Assembly: GCA_964461535.1 (NCBI GenBank)
Contig: CAYWUY010000004.1
Location: 33,728-97,727, forward strand
Reading direction: 5' to 3'
Length of the DNA: 64,000 nt
Source of the DNA: Flavipsychrobacter sp964461535
GTDB lineage: Bacteria > Bacteroidota > Bacteroidia > Chitinophagales > Chitinophagaceae
Part shown: piece after piece, positions 52,428 through 60,424 of the stretch
Layout: every line of letters starts with the position of its first letter
Numbering within the stretch: the stretch's first letter is position 1
Program-made: the position numbers and the translations under genes
The notes under the pieces: generated by a model
Database searches by the model: none
Told to the model about the DNA's origin: nothing
The model's input: only the letters and a program-made list of their open reading frames with translations

Positions 52428-52784
52428 TTATGCCAATAAAATCTCTGCCGGAATACCTAGCTCACGATGGAAAATTTTAGCCAGTTCAAGGCTTAGCGGT
52501 TTTTTCTTATTCAGCAGAGCCGATACATATCCCTTCGAACCTATTTTACCTACTAAGTCCTTGTTCTTCAATCCCATTTCCTCCATTTTAGCCCTTATGG
52601 CATCTATGGGGTCTGGGTAAGGTATCTGAAAATGGATGTCCTCATATTGTTTTATCAGCAATAAAGCCACCTGCAATTCCTCCCCCTCTTTACTCTTTGG
52701 GCTTATTTTTTTATCAAACATTTCATCCACCCAATTTAGGTAAGCCTCATATTCTTTCTTCGTTTTTATAATCTTAAGTGTCAT
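52428..52784 (-). CDS. higA: HigA-like antitoxin (orphan)
   Basis: A 118-residue helix-turn-helix antitoxin. An N-terminal part (MTLKIIKTKKEYEAYLNWVDEMF) is followed by a DPIDAIRAKMEEMGLKNKDLVGKIGSKGYVSALLNKKKPLSL block, the typical HigA/XRE fold (about 65-110), and a C-terminal ILLA. HigA neutralises HigB and represses its own promoter. The upstream toxin gene is present only as a short fragment, so this antitoxin seems to be left alone. Start ATG at 52784; upstream in-frame codons run into the toxin remnant and repeats. Confidence 0.85.
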   Translation of the reverse strand: MTLKIIKTKKEYEAYLNWVDEMFDKKISPKSKEGEELQVALLLIKQYEDIHFQIPYPDPIDAIRAKMEEMGLKNKDLVGKIGSKGYVSALLNKKKPLSLELAKIFHRELGIPAEILLA

Positions 52785-52788
52785 AAAA

Positions 52789-52851
52789 TTACTTTTTGTA
52801 TTGAACGGTCGTAACATCAATCTTGTCGTATCCCTTATGCGAACATATGCA
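52789..52851 (-). pseudogene. higB: HigB toxin gene remnant (3' end only)
   Basis: Four bases before higA (on its strand) lies a TAA stop closing a short frame whose last residues are HKGYDKIDVTTVQYKK. This is the typical HigB C-terminus (family pattern GTHxxYDKID...). The frame is open for only 20 codons before a stop at 52852-52854, and the conserved strand preceding GTH is missing; the nearby AYVR fragment lies in another frame. The rest of the toxin has gone and the upstream bases are GCGAAAT-type repeats. The stop-to-start spacing is that of an ordinary higBA operon. Confidence 0.75.
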
Positions 52852-53011
52852 TTAGGTCTTGCTGCTACATCCAGTATTTCGCATTTCGCATTTCGCAAAA
52901 TGCGAAACTTATGAACAATAATATTAAAAAATAGGCCAAGCGCACTTAACTAGTGTCCCGAAATCCATCAGGCAAGTGTTCGTTAGTTATCCTCTTATAT
53001 CCTTAATTCTT

Positions 53012-54100
53012 GCTGTATATACCCTACAAAATAAGGGCTGTTACAGCAAGGACATGGTAACAGAAACATGAATGATTGCTGTATGTACCCTACAAAATAA
53101 GGGCTGTTACAGCGTACGTAAAAACGATGGTACACTCATATATGCTGTATGTACCCTACAAAATAAGGGCTGTTACAGCGGGAATGCGAATTACAAAGGA
53201 TAGTGCCAGCTGTATCTACCCTACAAAATAAGGGCTGTTACAGCCGTTTAGCAATACTCCCACAACTCCGACAATCTGTATGTACCCTACAAAATAAGGG
53301 CTGTTACAGCTCGGCAACTTTCCGATAGAACACTTCGACAGCTGTATATACCCTACAAAATAAGGGCTGTTACAGCACCCAACTATCTGGCATGCGTATT
53401 GCCTCGGCTGTATCTACCCTACAAAATAAGGGCTGTTACAGCACAGATTAGAAATTAGAATTGCTTTTATCCGCTGTATGTACCCTACAAAATAAGGGCT
53501 GTTACAGCTTGCTGCATTATTACTGCCTTTCATTCGCTGCTGTATATACCCTACAAAATAAGGGCTGTTACAGCTGTTCGACTCATGGCGGGGTGCAAAG
53601 ACTAGCTGTATGTACCCTACAAAATAAGGGCTGTTACAGCGCAGAACAACCAAAGAATATTAATAACACCGCTGTATATACCCTACAAAATAAGGGCTGT
53701 TACAGCTAAAATGATTACGGAAGCATACTACATCATGCTGTATATACCCTACAAAATAAGGGCTGTTACAGCCATTATTGATGACGAGTTTATCAAAAGA
53801 AAGCTGTATATACCCTACAAAATAAGGGCTGTTACAGCGACGTACAAACACCAGCTTATTCTTCAGCGCTGTATATACCCTACAAAATAAGGGCTGTTAC
53901 AGCGTTATATGTTGTTTGACAGCGGTAATAGTGCTGTATATACCCTACAAAATAAGGGCTGTTACAGCGAGCAATACAACTTCACAAGTAGTACTATGGC
54001 TGTATATACCCTACAAAATAAGGGCTGTTACAGCGAGTACGATGCTAAGTTCAACGACTTCTTTGCTGTATATACCCTACAAAATAAGGGCTGTTACAGC
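53012..54100. CRISPR. type VI-B CRISPR array, 17 repeats and 16 spacers
   Basis: Seventeen 36-base repeats start at 53012, 53078, 53144, 53209, 53275, 53341, 53407, 53473, 53539, 53605, 53671, 53737, 53803, 53868, 53933, 53999 and 54065. Spacers are 30 bases except three of 29 (those beginning 53180, 53839 and 53904). The plus-strand repeat runs GCTGTA...CCCTACAAAATAAGGG...TTACAGC, with complementary ends and an inner CCCT/AGGG stem. Its reverse complement aligns well with known Cas13b repeats (TTTTG loop, AGGGTA, terminal ACAxC), so crRNA is probably read from the minus strand. Repeats vary only at base 8 (A, G or C), plus base 1 in the fifth repeat. It lies upstream of the csx27-like gene and cas13b. 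Confidence 0.97.
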
Positions 54101-54200
54101 ACATATTCTGCAAAGCATGTATACTACTGCATTTTAGCACTTTTTTTCATAATAAAAATGAAGTTTTTTAGCCTGTTACTATCATTTTTTTCTGTTATTT
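54101..54200 (-). promoter_or_regulatory. putative CRISPR leader
   Basis: This 100-base AT-rich stretch lies between the last, uniform repeat and the csx27-like gene. If crRNA is transcribed from the minus strand it would be the leader. No perfect promoter consensus is seen on that strand (nearest is ATGCTTTG at about 54112-54119). Confidence 0.35.
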
Positions 54201-54899
54201 TTGGATGCTAACTATTATTATTTGAATCAGTTATCTATATATGAATTTTTGTCTTATTTTCTGCCCGGCTTCATAGCGGTAGAGTTATCTAGGCTATTAT
54301 TACATTATTCTAGCTATCCTTTATCCTTAGGCATAGCCTTTTCCGATACCGAGAAAACATTGTTAGTTCTTGCAGCCGCTCTATTTGCTGGGTTGGTATT
54401 GCATAGGTGCACCTTTTGGCTGCTCGCTGCCAATTATAAGTGGTATGCATCCAGTATTATGCCTTCTATGGCTACAGTTGTAGCCTCTAGTAAAGATATT
54501 CAGCATTTATTGCCCCATCTAAATGAGTATTGTTCTCAACTTGCCAATACTCCTTTCTTTATAGATGAGCATACCACAGCCCCCTATTTTTTCGATTACG
54601 CCTACTACTTCCTTGAGTCTAACGATAAAATAGCATCGGCAAAAGGTTTCCAGTCTATGTACTTTTTTTGTCGCAATATTTTTACACTTTCTATTATTGT
54701 TGTGCCGGTATTGCTGCTAGTCATGGCATCGGTATATTTTAGTAGTGGTGTTTATAATTTAGCTTGGTTGCTTATAGTTGCACTTTTATTATTAGTATTA
54801 TTTACAGCGCGCTATTCAGCTGTTTTTTTTCGCATAAAAATGGTAGAACGCGTTTTTTGGAATTTTCATTTATTAAAGTCTGCACCCTTAAAAAAATAA
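54201..54899 (+). CDS. csx27: Csx27-like four-helix membrane protein of the VI-B locus
   Basis: A protein of up to 232 residues with four hydrophobic helices (about 12-33, 52-74, 160-182 and 186-206), a soluble middle part (about 80-155) and a basic tail. The N-terminal SIYEFLSYFLPGF is conserved-looking. Position in front of cas13b, size and topology fit Csx27, the accessory of subtype VI-B1 that modulates Cas13b; no R-x4-6-H motif of Csx28 type is seen. The gene has no ATG start: TTG at 54201 or, more likely, TTG at 54222, since a TATTTTTG -7 box (54196-54203) overlaps the first. It ends ten bases before cas13b, so they form an operon. Confidence 0.65.
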   Translation: MDANYYYLNQLSIYEFLSYFLPGFIAVELSRLLLHYSSYPLSLGIAFSDTEKTLLVLAAALFAGLVLHRCTFWLLAANYKWYASSIMPSMATVVASSKDIQHLLPHLNEYCSQLANTPFFIDEHTTAPYFFDYAYYFLESNDKIASAKGFQSMYFFCRNIFTLSIIVVPVLLLVMASVYFSSGVYNLAWLLIVALLLLVLFTARYSAVFFRIKMVERVFWNFHLLKSAPLKK

Positions 54900-54909
54900 A
54901 TCAATACAC

Positions 54910-57900
54910 ATGGAACAGGTAAAGACAGTCTCTCTAACTGCAGATAAATATTATTTCGCAGCTTATCTCAATATGGCGCGTCACAATGCCTATATCATAC
55001 TTACCGATATTAATACTAGGTTGTTAGGCGGTAAGCCCCTGCAAGATGATGCTAAGCTTATTACTTTGGCTCTATTCAATAGGCTTAACACACAGTCGGG
55101 TACATCAACAGAAATGCTAGATGTTCAGCTTAAAATTATAAAGGAACTACGCAAGCATTTTCCGTTTCTGCACACCATGCTGTATGCCTATAAGAAAAGA
55201 AAAGATCAGGTGCAGGAAGATGAGCTGCAGAAAATGGAGTACGCACCGCAAGATTATTACAATTTTTTTAAGCTATTCTTAAAAACGCTCAATAGCTTGC
55301 GTAACTATTACACACATGCAGTACCTAATAAGCCTGTCGATTTTCCCCAAGAGCTATTATATGGGCTCAACCTTACTTTCGATGCTTCCGTTCGCAAAGC
55401 AAAAGATAGATTTGGTTTTAAGCCCGCTGATGTGTCCCATTTAATTAGGCTAGTTAAAAAAGGTGACGAGGTTATAGAAGTTCCGGGATTCAAATATTCA
55501 TTCCGTGATAATAGTTCTATCCATAGGCTAGTATTTTTTACCTGTTTATTGTTAGAGAAAAAATATGCAGCGCAGTACACCCAAAGGGTAGAAGGGCTTA
55601 AAGATAGAAGAATTCCAAAATACCAGTCTACTTTCGAGGTGTTTACTGTTAATAGTATTGTACTGCCTAAGGTACGCTACAGCAGCGATGCTGTAGAAGG
55701 TGCTTTAATGCTAGATATGTTTAACGAGTTAAAACGTTGTCCTGATGAGTTGTTCCCGCATCTTACTACAGACGTTCAAAATAAGTTCAGGATAAAACCT
55801 ACAGATGCCGATGAACTTGTAGCAGATAACATACAACTACAAGATATTGATACCTTTTTGGTACAAAAGAGGTATGGTAGCAGGTTTCGCTATTTTGCTC
55901 AACGCTTTATTGATGAAGTTAACTGGTTCAATAGGCTTAGATTCCCTATAGACTTAGGTAACTATCATTATTTTCGGTATCCTAAAACGGTCGACGGAGT
56001 AAACAGGCAAGGCAGTTTGTGGGAAAAGTTAATTGGTTATGGCAGATTACAAGACTATCAAAACGATTATGTAAATAACAGATTGCCTATTGCTTGGAAA
56101 GAACTAGTAAATAACTATGACAAGCGAACTGATGTAGAAGACGAAAGCCCGTATATACCGCCTACTATACCGCATTACCATATGGATGATGAGGATAATA
56201 TTTGTCTTAAAATAGTAGAAGTAGACACAGAAGCAAATACGGCAGAGCAAAAATGGTTAAAGTGGCTAAGTGGCGGAGGTGGTAGATATAATAAACCGCC
56301 CGTAAAATCAAAGCCCGATTTACTTATTAGCAAGTACGAACTATTTGGATTGTTATTCTATGGTCTATTATTAGGTAAGGATAATATTAGTACACTAGAG
56401 AAAAAGCTATGCGATTATGCACGCAATAGAAAACTGCTATATAGTAAGCTGGCAAATGGAGCCATTAAAGGCTTACCACTAGGGGGTAGCATACCCAAGC
56501 CGGAATCGGATGGGAAAAAAACTAAAGAATACGATAGACGTAAAACTGAAGTAGATGCAATACTAAGCACACACGGTTTTAACTTCAGTTGTGAAGATTT
56601 GCCCGACGAACTAAAGTGTTACTTAATGGGGGTTACTACCGAAAGTTTTGAAGAAAAGGCTAAATATTTAATTGATGATTTTAAAGAGGTAACAGAATAT
56701 AGGTTAAAAGCTATAAAAAGGCAACTAAGTGCAAAGCGCAAATTAGGTAGCAAAAAAGATGAAGAAATTAAGGCGGGCGAATTAGCAGCCTTTCTAGCTA
56801 AAGATATAATGTTATTTCAGCCGGCAGATACTAATAATCCTAAGGCATCAGGTAAGGCTACATCTACACTATACAATGTTATGCAGGCTAAGCTTGCTTT
56901 ATATGGTGCCAATGTCGATACTATTGAGCGCACTTTCAATGAGTGTGGTTTGCTGTCAGGTAATAATCCACATCCTTTTTTAGCCGAAGTAGTAAAGCAT
57001 AAATGTAGAACCATTGTCGATTTTTATATAGCCTATCTAGAAGCTAGAAAAAAGTATTTAGTTAATTGTGCAGATGAGAAAAATTATATCTCATATCAAT
57101 GGTTAAAGAACAATCAGGCAAGAAAGAAAAAAGGTGATGCAGATTATGCTAAAAAGCTTGCCAAAAGAATGATAGATCAACCTACTGTTTTACCTAGAGG
57201 TTTCTTTACTCCACTGGTAGAAGAGCAGTTGCTACAATTGAAAAATGATACTTTAACCAAAGTAATAACACAAACCCCGAGACGTAACATTAGCTTTTTG
57301 CTACAGGCTTATTGGAGGTATGTTAAAATAGATGATGTACAAGAGTTTTATGCTAATGATAGGGTATACAAAATATTCAATAACTATTACGACCCTCATC
57401 CAGTCAAAGGAACGGCCACTAAACAAAAGCCAACAACCGAGCAGGAACGCATATCTGTTTTTAAAGAACTAAAAAAGTGGGCTATTGTTGAAACCGAAAA
57501 ATCTAAAAAAGAAGCTAAACGTAAAGAAAATAAATCAAGTGTAGATTATAATAGGCGCTTCGATGATTTTGAACTAACCGAAAAACTAATAAGACAGACA
57601 AAAGCAGAAGATATGGTTTTGTTTATGGCTGCAAACTATCTTATGAAGTATGCCAATGTCAATTTGTTTAGCACAAATACTAACTTTTATTTAAAGGATA
57701 TTCAGCCACAGGGAGATAAAGGTATACTTAGTATGCCTCTAGAGCGTTTTTATAGGAGTTTTGAATACACCTATACCGATGCAGATGGGCATTCAAAAAC
57801 AGGTACAACTATTATTTACCAATTGCAATTAAAAGTAAAGAATATTGGAGATTTTAATAAGTTTAGTAGAGATAGGAGGTTGCCTAATTTATTAGGAATA

Positions 57901-58260
57901 CTTAGGACAGATGAAATAAGTAGAGATATATTAGAAAAAGAGTTGTTAGACTATGATAGAGTAAGGCTAGAGGTATTTAGAGTATTACATGATTTTGAAA
58001 AAAGTGTAATTAGTAATAATACAATTAGCAACACCGAAGATTTTGAAATTATACTGACAGCATATAAAAATCAGTCTGGAATATCGGATATAGTTTATGA
58101 GCAAATAAAAAATATAAGAAATAAATTTTCACACAATCAGTATCCGCCTATAGATTTATTTCATGATTTGTTTGCCAATATACCTCAAAGTAACATCCAG
58201 TCATTGAACTATGCTAGCCGTTTTCTTGAGTTCTTAAAATTAAAATTAAACATTCAGTAA
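54910..58260 (+). CDS. cas13b: CRISPR-associated RNA-guided RNase Cas13b
   Basis: A 1116-residue effector of subtype VI-B. Cas13b processes crRNA and cleaves target and bystander RNA with two HEPN domains. The first HEPN motif RNYYTH is at Arg131-His136, near the N-terminus, and the second RNKFSH is at Arg1070-His1075, 41 residues from the C-terminus. This far-apart arrangement is characteristic of Cas13b; Cas13a, c and d have central and C-terminal HEPN domains. The long middle is lysine-rich, in agreement with crRNA binding. Both motifs are intact, so the nuclease should be active. cas1 and cas2 are absent, as is usual. The size is near the lower end for the family. Confidence 0.93.
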   Translation: MEQVKTVSLTADKYYFAAYLNMARHNAYIILTDINTRLLGGKPLQDDAKLITLALFNRLNTQSGTSTEMLDVQLKIIKELRKHFPFLHTMLYAYKKRKDQVQEDELQKMEYAPQDYYNFFKLFLKTLNSLRNYYTHAVPNKPVDFPQELLYGLNLTFDASVRKAKDRFGFKPADVSHLIRLVKKGDEVIEVPGFKYSFRDNSSIHRLVFFTCLLLEKKYAAQYTQRVEGLKDRRIPKYQSTFEVFTVNSIVLPKVRYSSDAVEGALMLDMFNELKRCPDELFPHLTTDVQNKFRIKPTDADELVADNIQLQDIDTFLVQKRYGSRFRYFAQRFIDEVNWFNRLRFPIDLGNYHYFRYPKTVDGVNRQGSLWEKLIGYGRLQDYQNDYVNNRLPIAWKELVNNYDKRTDVEDESPYIPPTIPHYHMDDEDNICLKIVEVDTEANTAEQKWLKWLSGGGGRYNKPPVKSKPDLLISKYELFGLLFYGLLLGKDNISTLEKKLCDYARNRKLLYSKLANGAIKGLPLGGSIPKPESDGKKTKEYDRRKTEVDAILSTHGFNFSCEDLPDELKCYLMGVTTESFEEKAKYLIDDFKEVTEYRLKAIKRQLSAKRKLGSKKDEEIKAGELAAFLAKDIMLFQPADTNNPKASGKATSTLYNVMQAKLALYGANVDTIERTFNECGLLSGNNPHPFLAEVVKHKCRTIVDFYIAYLEARKKYLVNCADEKNYISYQWLKNNQARKKKGDADYAKKLAKRMIDQPTVLPRGFFTPLVEEQLLQLKNDTLTKVITQTPRRNISFLLQAYWRYVKIDDVQEFYANDRVYKIFNNYYDPHPVKGTATKQKPTTEQERISVFKELKKWAIVETEKSKKEAKRKENKSSVDYNRRFDDFELTEKLIRQTKAEDMVLFMAANYLMKYANVNLFSTNTNFYLKDIQPQGDKGILSMPLERFYRSFEYTYTDADGHSKTGTTIIYQLQLKVKNIGDFNKFSRDRRLPNLLGILRTDEISRDILEKELLDYDRVRLEVFRVLHDFEKSVISNNTISNTEDFEIILTAYKNQSGISDIVYEQIKNIRNKFSHNQYPPIDLFHDLFANIPQSNIQSLNYASRFLEFLKLKLNIQ

Positions 58261-58270
58261 TTATACATGT

Positions 58271-58306
58271 GTTCTTCTTCATGGTATGTCTGCCATGAAG
58301 AAGAAC
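58271..58306 (+). terminator. cas13b terminator hairpin
   Basis: GTTCTTCTTCATGG (58271-58284) pairs perfectly with CCATGAAGAAGAAC (58293-58306) around an eight-base loop, ten bases after the cas13b stop. There is no T-tract, so it may act as a stabilising 3' structure or depend on a factor. Confidence 0.65.
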
Positions 58307-58580
58307 TTATCCACAAAATGCCATTACATCCATTTATCCATAGTACTTTTACAGGTGGTTAGCAGCTCTTTCATATTGGCCTTATGGTAGTACAAAAAAT
58401 CCTTACATAAGGGGCTAGGGTATAAAATAGGGTCGTTTTTTAGTCATTTCGCTCATTATCAATCACTTAGCTAGGTATAGTCGGGTATATTATACCCAAA
58501 AGGCCTAAAAAATACCCATTCTATACCTGAAAATTCCATTTTTAGAAGTGTTTAATACCCAAAAAATACCCGCTTGGGCT
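58307..58580. repeat. TATACC-rich non-coding element, copy 2
   Basis: The gene-free region 58261-58718 contains, after the cas13b hairpin, a perfect DnaA-box 9-mer TTATCCACA (58307-58315), TATAAAATAGGGT (58421-58433), the palindrome GGGTATA-T-TATACCC (58483-58497) and a run of ATACCC words to about 58571. Two exact blocks (13 and 18 bases) and the word composition are shared with 25941-26350. No coding potential is seen. Confidence 0.55.
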
Positions 58581-58701
58581 AGCCTATAGGCGGTAGTAGG
58601 GGGCATAAAACAGTTACTTGTTAGGAGGCTTGCATAGGTCAGTTCATATTTTAAAAACGTTATTTAACAAATCACTAGTTACATACATTCAATCTTTCGT
58701 C

Positions 58702-58709
58702 TATTTTTG
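58702..58709 (+). promoter_or_regulatory. -7 element TATTTTTG
   Basis: TATTTTTG ends nine bases before the ATG at 58719, implying an almost leaderless transcript. Confidence 0.5.
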
Positions 58710-58718
58710 GTGGCCGAG

Positions 58719-59144
58719 ATGAAGAGGTTTGTAAGAATAATATTGTTGTTTATGCTCATGCTGGTGGGCGCGTTCAGTAGTGTTACTGCTCGCACGGCAT
58801 CCTTGCAGGCTAGCGGCACTATATATAGCTACACACAAAAATCTCCCGCACATCAGCACCTAGCCATTCAGCAACAGCCCACTATAAAGGCATGGCAAAT
58901 ATCTTACGTAGACGATAACGACAATATAGAAGAAACCCTAACCGAAGACGATGATGAAGACGACGACGAAATGCCGTCCTTCAAAAAATTCCTCGCTTCC
59001 GTTCCCGGTTATTTCATCTATTTCCTAGCCACACCCGGCCTACACACAGCACACCACACCTACGACAATCTACTCAACAGTCGTAGCCACCTCTCTAATC
59101 TGCCTACGCAGATATACATTCTGTATCAGGTTTTCCGTATCTGA
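58719..59144 (+). CDS. exported acidic protein of unknown function
   Basis: A 141-residue protein with a signal peptide (about 1-24, MKRFVRIILLFML...VTA), a polar stretch, an unusual acidic block (EETLTEDDDEDDDEMP, about residues 73-88) and a C-terminal part with a hydrophobic segment (FKKFLASVPGYFIYFLATPG). I do not recognise the family. The in-frame TTG four codons upstream lies in the -7 box and is not used. It may belong functionally to the following efflux operon, but a 167-base gap separates them. Confidence 0.5.
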   Translation: MKRFVRIILLFMLMLVGAFSSVTARTASLQASGTIYSYTQKSPAHQHLAIQQQPTIKAWQISYVDDNDNIEETLTEDDDEDDDEMPSFKKFLASVPGYFIYFLATPGLHTAHHTYDNLLNSRSHLSNLPTQIYILYQVFRI

Positions 59145-59311
59145 TAGCTTCTCTTTGCTGCTAGCCCCTTGTAGCTGGCAGTTATTTTCATGTATAGGCA
59201 GGGTCATATACTACAGCACATAGCCTTGGCTAGTCTTAGTATACCGTCATTTACGCATCTCACAATTTTACCATTCAAAAAAAATGCAGGGCTGTTGTCA
59301 GCCACTTAGTT

Positions 59312-60394
59312 ATGAAAAAACTGTTCATGCTTATGAGCGTTTTGGCCATATTGTGCCAAGTAAGCTGCTCTAACCAGAAAGAAGAAAAAGAACCGGAAAC
59401 AAAATTTATAGTTACCGGCACCATACAGATGGATACCGCCATTACCAAGCAATATGTGTGTCAAATACGCTCCATCAGCCATATAGAGCTAAGAGCCCAA
59501 GAGCGCGGTTACCTTAAAAAAATATATGTAGACGAAGGCCAATTTGTAAAAGAAGGCCAGCCCCTATTCCAAATAATGCCTAACCTCTATCAGGCCGAGT
59601 TGCAAAAAGCCCAGGCCGAAGCCAACTTTGCCGAGATAGAATATAAAAACACTAAAAGACTAGCCGATAGCAACGTAGTGGCACCCAACGAGTTAGCTAT
59701 GGCTAAAGCCAAGCTGGACAAGGCCAAAGCCGAGCTGGCACTATCTCAGGTGCACCTACAGTTCACCGAAATAAAAGCACCCTTCGATGGCATAATAGAT
59801 AGGTTTCATGTAAGGCTGGGCAGCCTTATAGACGAGGGCGAACTACTTACCACCCTCTCAGACAATAGGCAGCTATGGGTATACTTTAACGTACCCGAGG
59901 CCGAGTATCTGCAATACAAGACCGATACTAAAAAAGACAGCGTTATGAATGTGGAGCTACTAATGGCCAATAACGAAAAGTTTGAATATCCCGGTGCTGT
60001 AAGAGCCATTGAAGCCGACTTTGATAACGAAACCGGAAACATTGCCTTCCGTGCCACCTTCCCCAATCCTAAGGGGCTGCTCAGGCATGGCGAAACGGGT
60101 AATATACTCATGCGCAAGCCATTGCCCAATGCTATTATAATACCACAAAAAGCCACCTTCGAAATTATGGATAAGAAGTATGTATACGTGGTAGATAAGT
60201 CTAATCATGTGCAGCTACGCCTCATAACCATAGCCGCAGAAATGCCCGACCTATATGTAATAAGCGAAGGCCTGGCAGCCAACGAAAAAATACTACTGGA
60301 AGGGGTAAGGAAAGTAAAAAATAACGACAAGATAGTCTACGACTATCAAGATCCTCATAAGGTGATTGCCAACCTGAAATTGCCATCAGAATAA
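59312..60394 (+). CDS. RND efflux periplasmic adaptor lipoprotein
   Basis: A 360-residue membrane-fusion protein of the AcrA/MexA type. A lipoprotein signal ends in QVSC (Cys19). The biotinyl-lipoyl-like half-motif GYLKKIYVDEGQFVKEGQPLF (split around residue 75), a short coiled-coil hairpin (about 90-140) and FTEIKAPFDGIIDRFHVRLGSLI follow, then the beta-barrel domain. It joins the inner-membrane permease encoded 30 bases downstream to an outer-membrane factor. The substrate is unknown. Confidence 0.92.
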   Translation: MKKLFMLMSVLAILCQVSCSNQKEEKEPETKFIVTGTIQMDTAITKQYVCQIRSISHIELRAQERGYLKKIYVDEGQFVKEGQPLFQIMPNLYQAELQKAQAEANFAEIEYKNTKRLADSNVVAPNELAMAKAKLDKAKAELALSQVHLQFTEIKAPFDGIIDRFHVRLGSLIDEGELLTTLSDNRQLWVYFNVPEAEYLQYKTDTKKDSVMNVELLMANNEKFEYPGAVRAIEADFDNETGNIAFRATFPNPKGLLRHGETGNILMRKPLPNAIIIPQKATFEIMDKKYVYVVDKSNHVQLRLITIAAEMPDLYVISEGLAANEKILLEGVRKVKNNDKIVYDYQDPHKVIANLKLPSE

Positions 60395-60424
60395 TTCTAA
60401 GTATTCACCTTAAAAACAGACAAC

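Noticed and set aside
52900..53011. CRISPR leader at the 53012 end with plus-strand transcription
   Set aside because: The repeats at this end are the variable ones, no TAnnTTTG box is seen, and the minus-strand repeat aligns better with known Cas13b repeats. Small RNA data could overturn this.
53414..54211. Reading frames through the CRISPR array with repeated peptides such as CNSPYFVGYIQ or AVYTLQNKGCYS
   Set aside because: They are translations of the 36-base repeats, which with 30-base spacers give a 66-base period divisible by three. They are not genes.
54201..54899. Identification of the membrane protein as Csx28
   Set aside because: Csx28 has an R-x4-6-H HEPN-like motif; the closest string here, SRLLLH, has only three residues between Arg and His and lies in a membrane helix.
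52892..58718. cas1, cas2 or another adaptation gene near the array
   Set aside because: All frames in this region were considered; only the HigA-like, csx27-like and cas13b genes have protein character.
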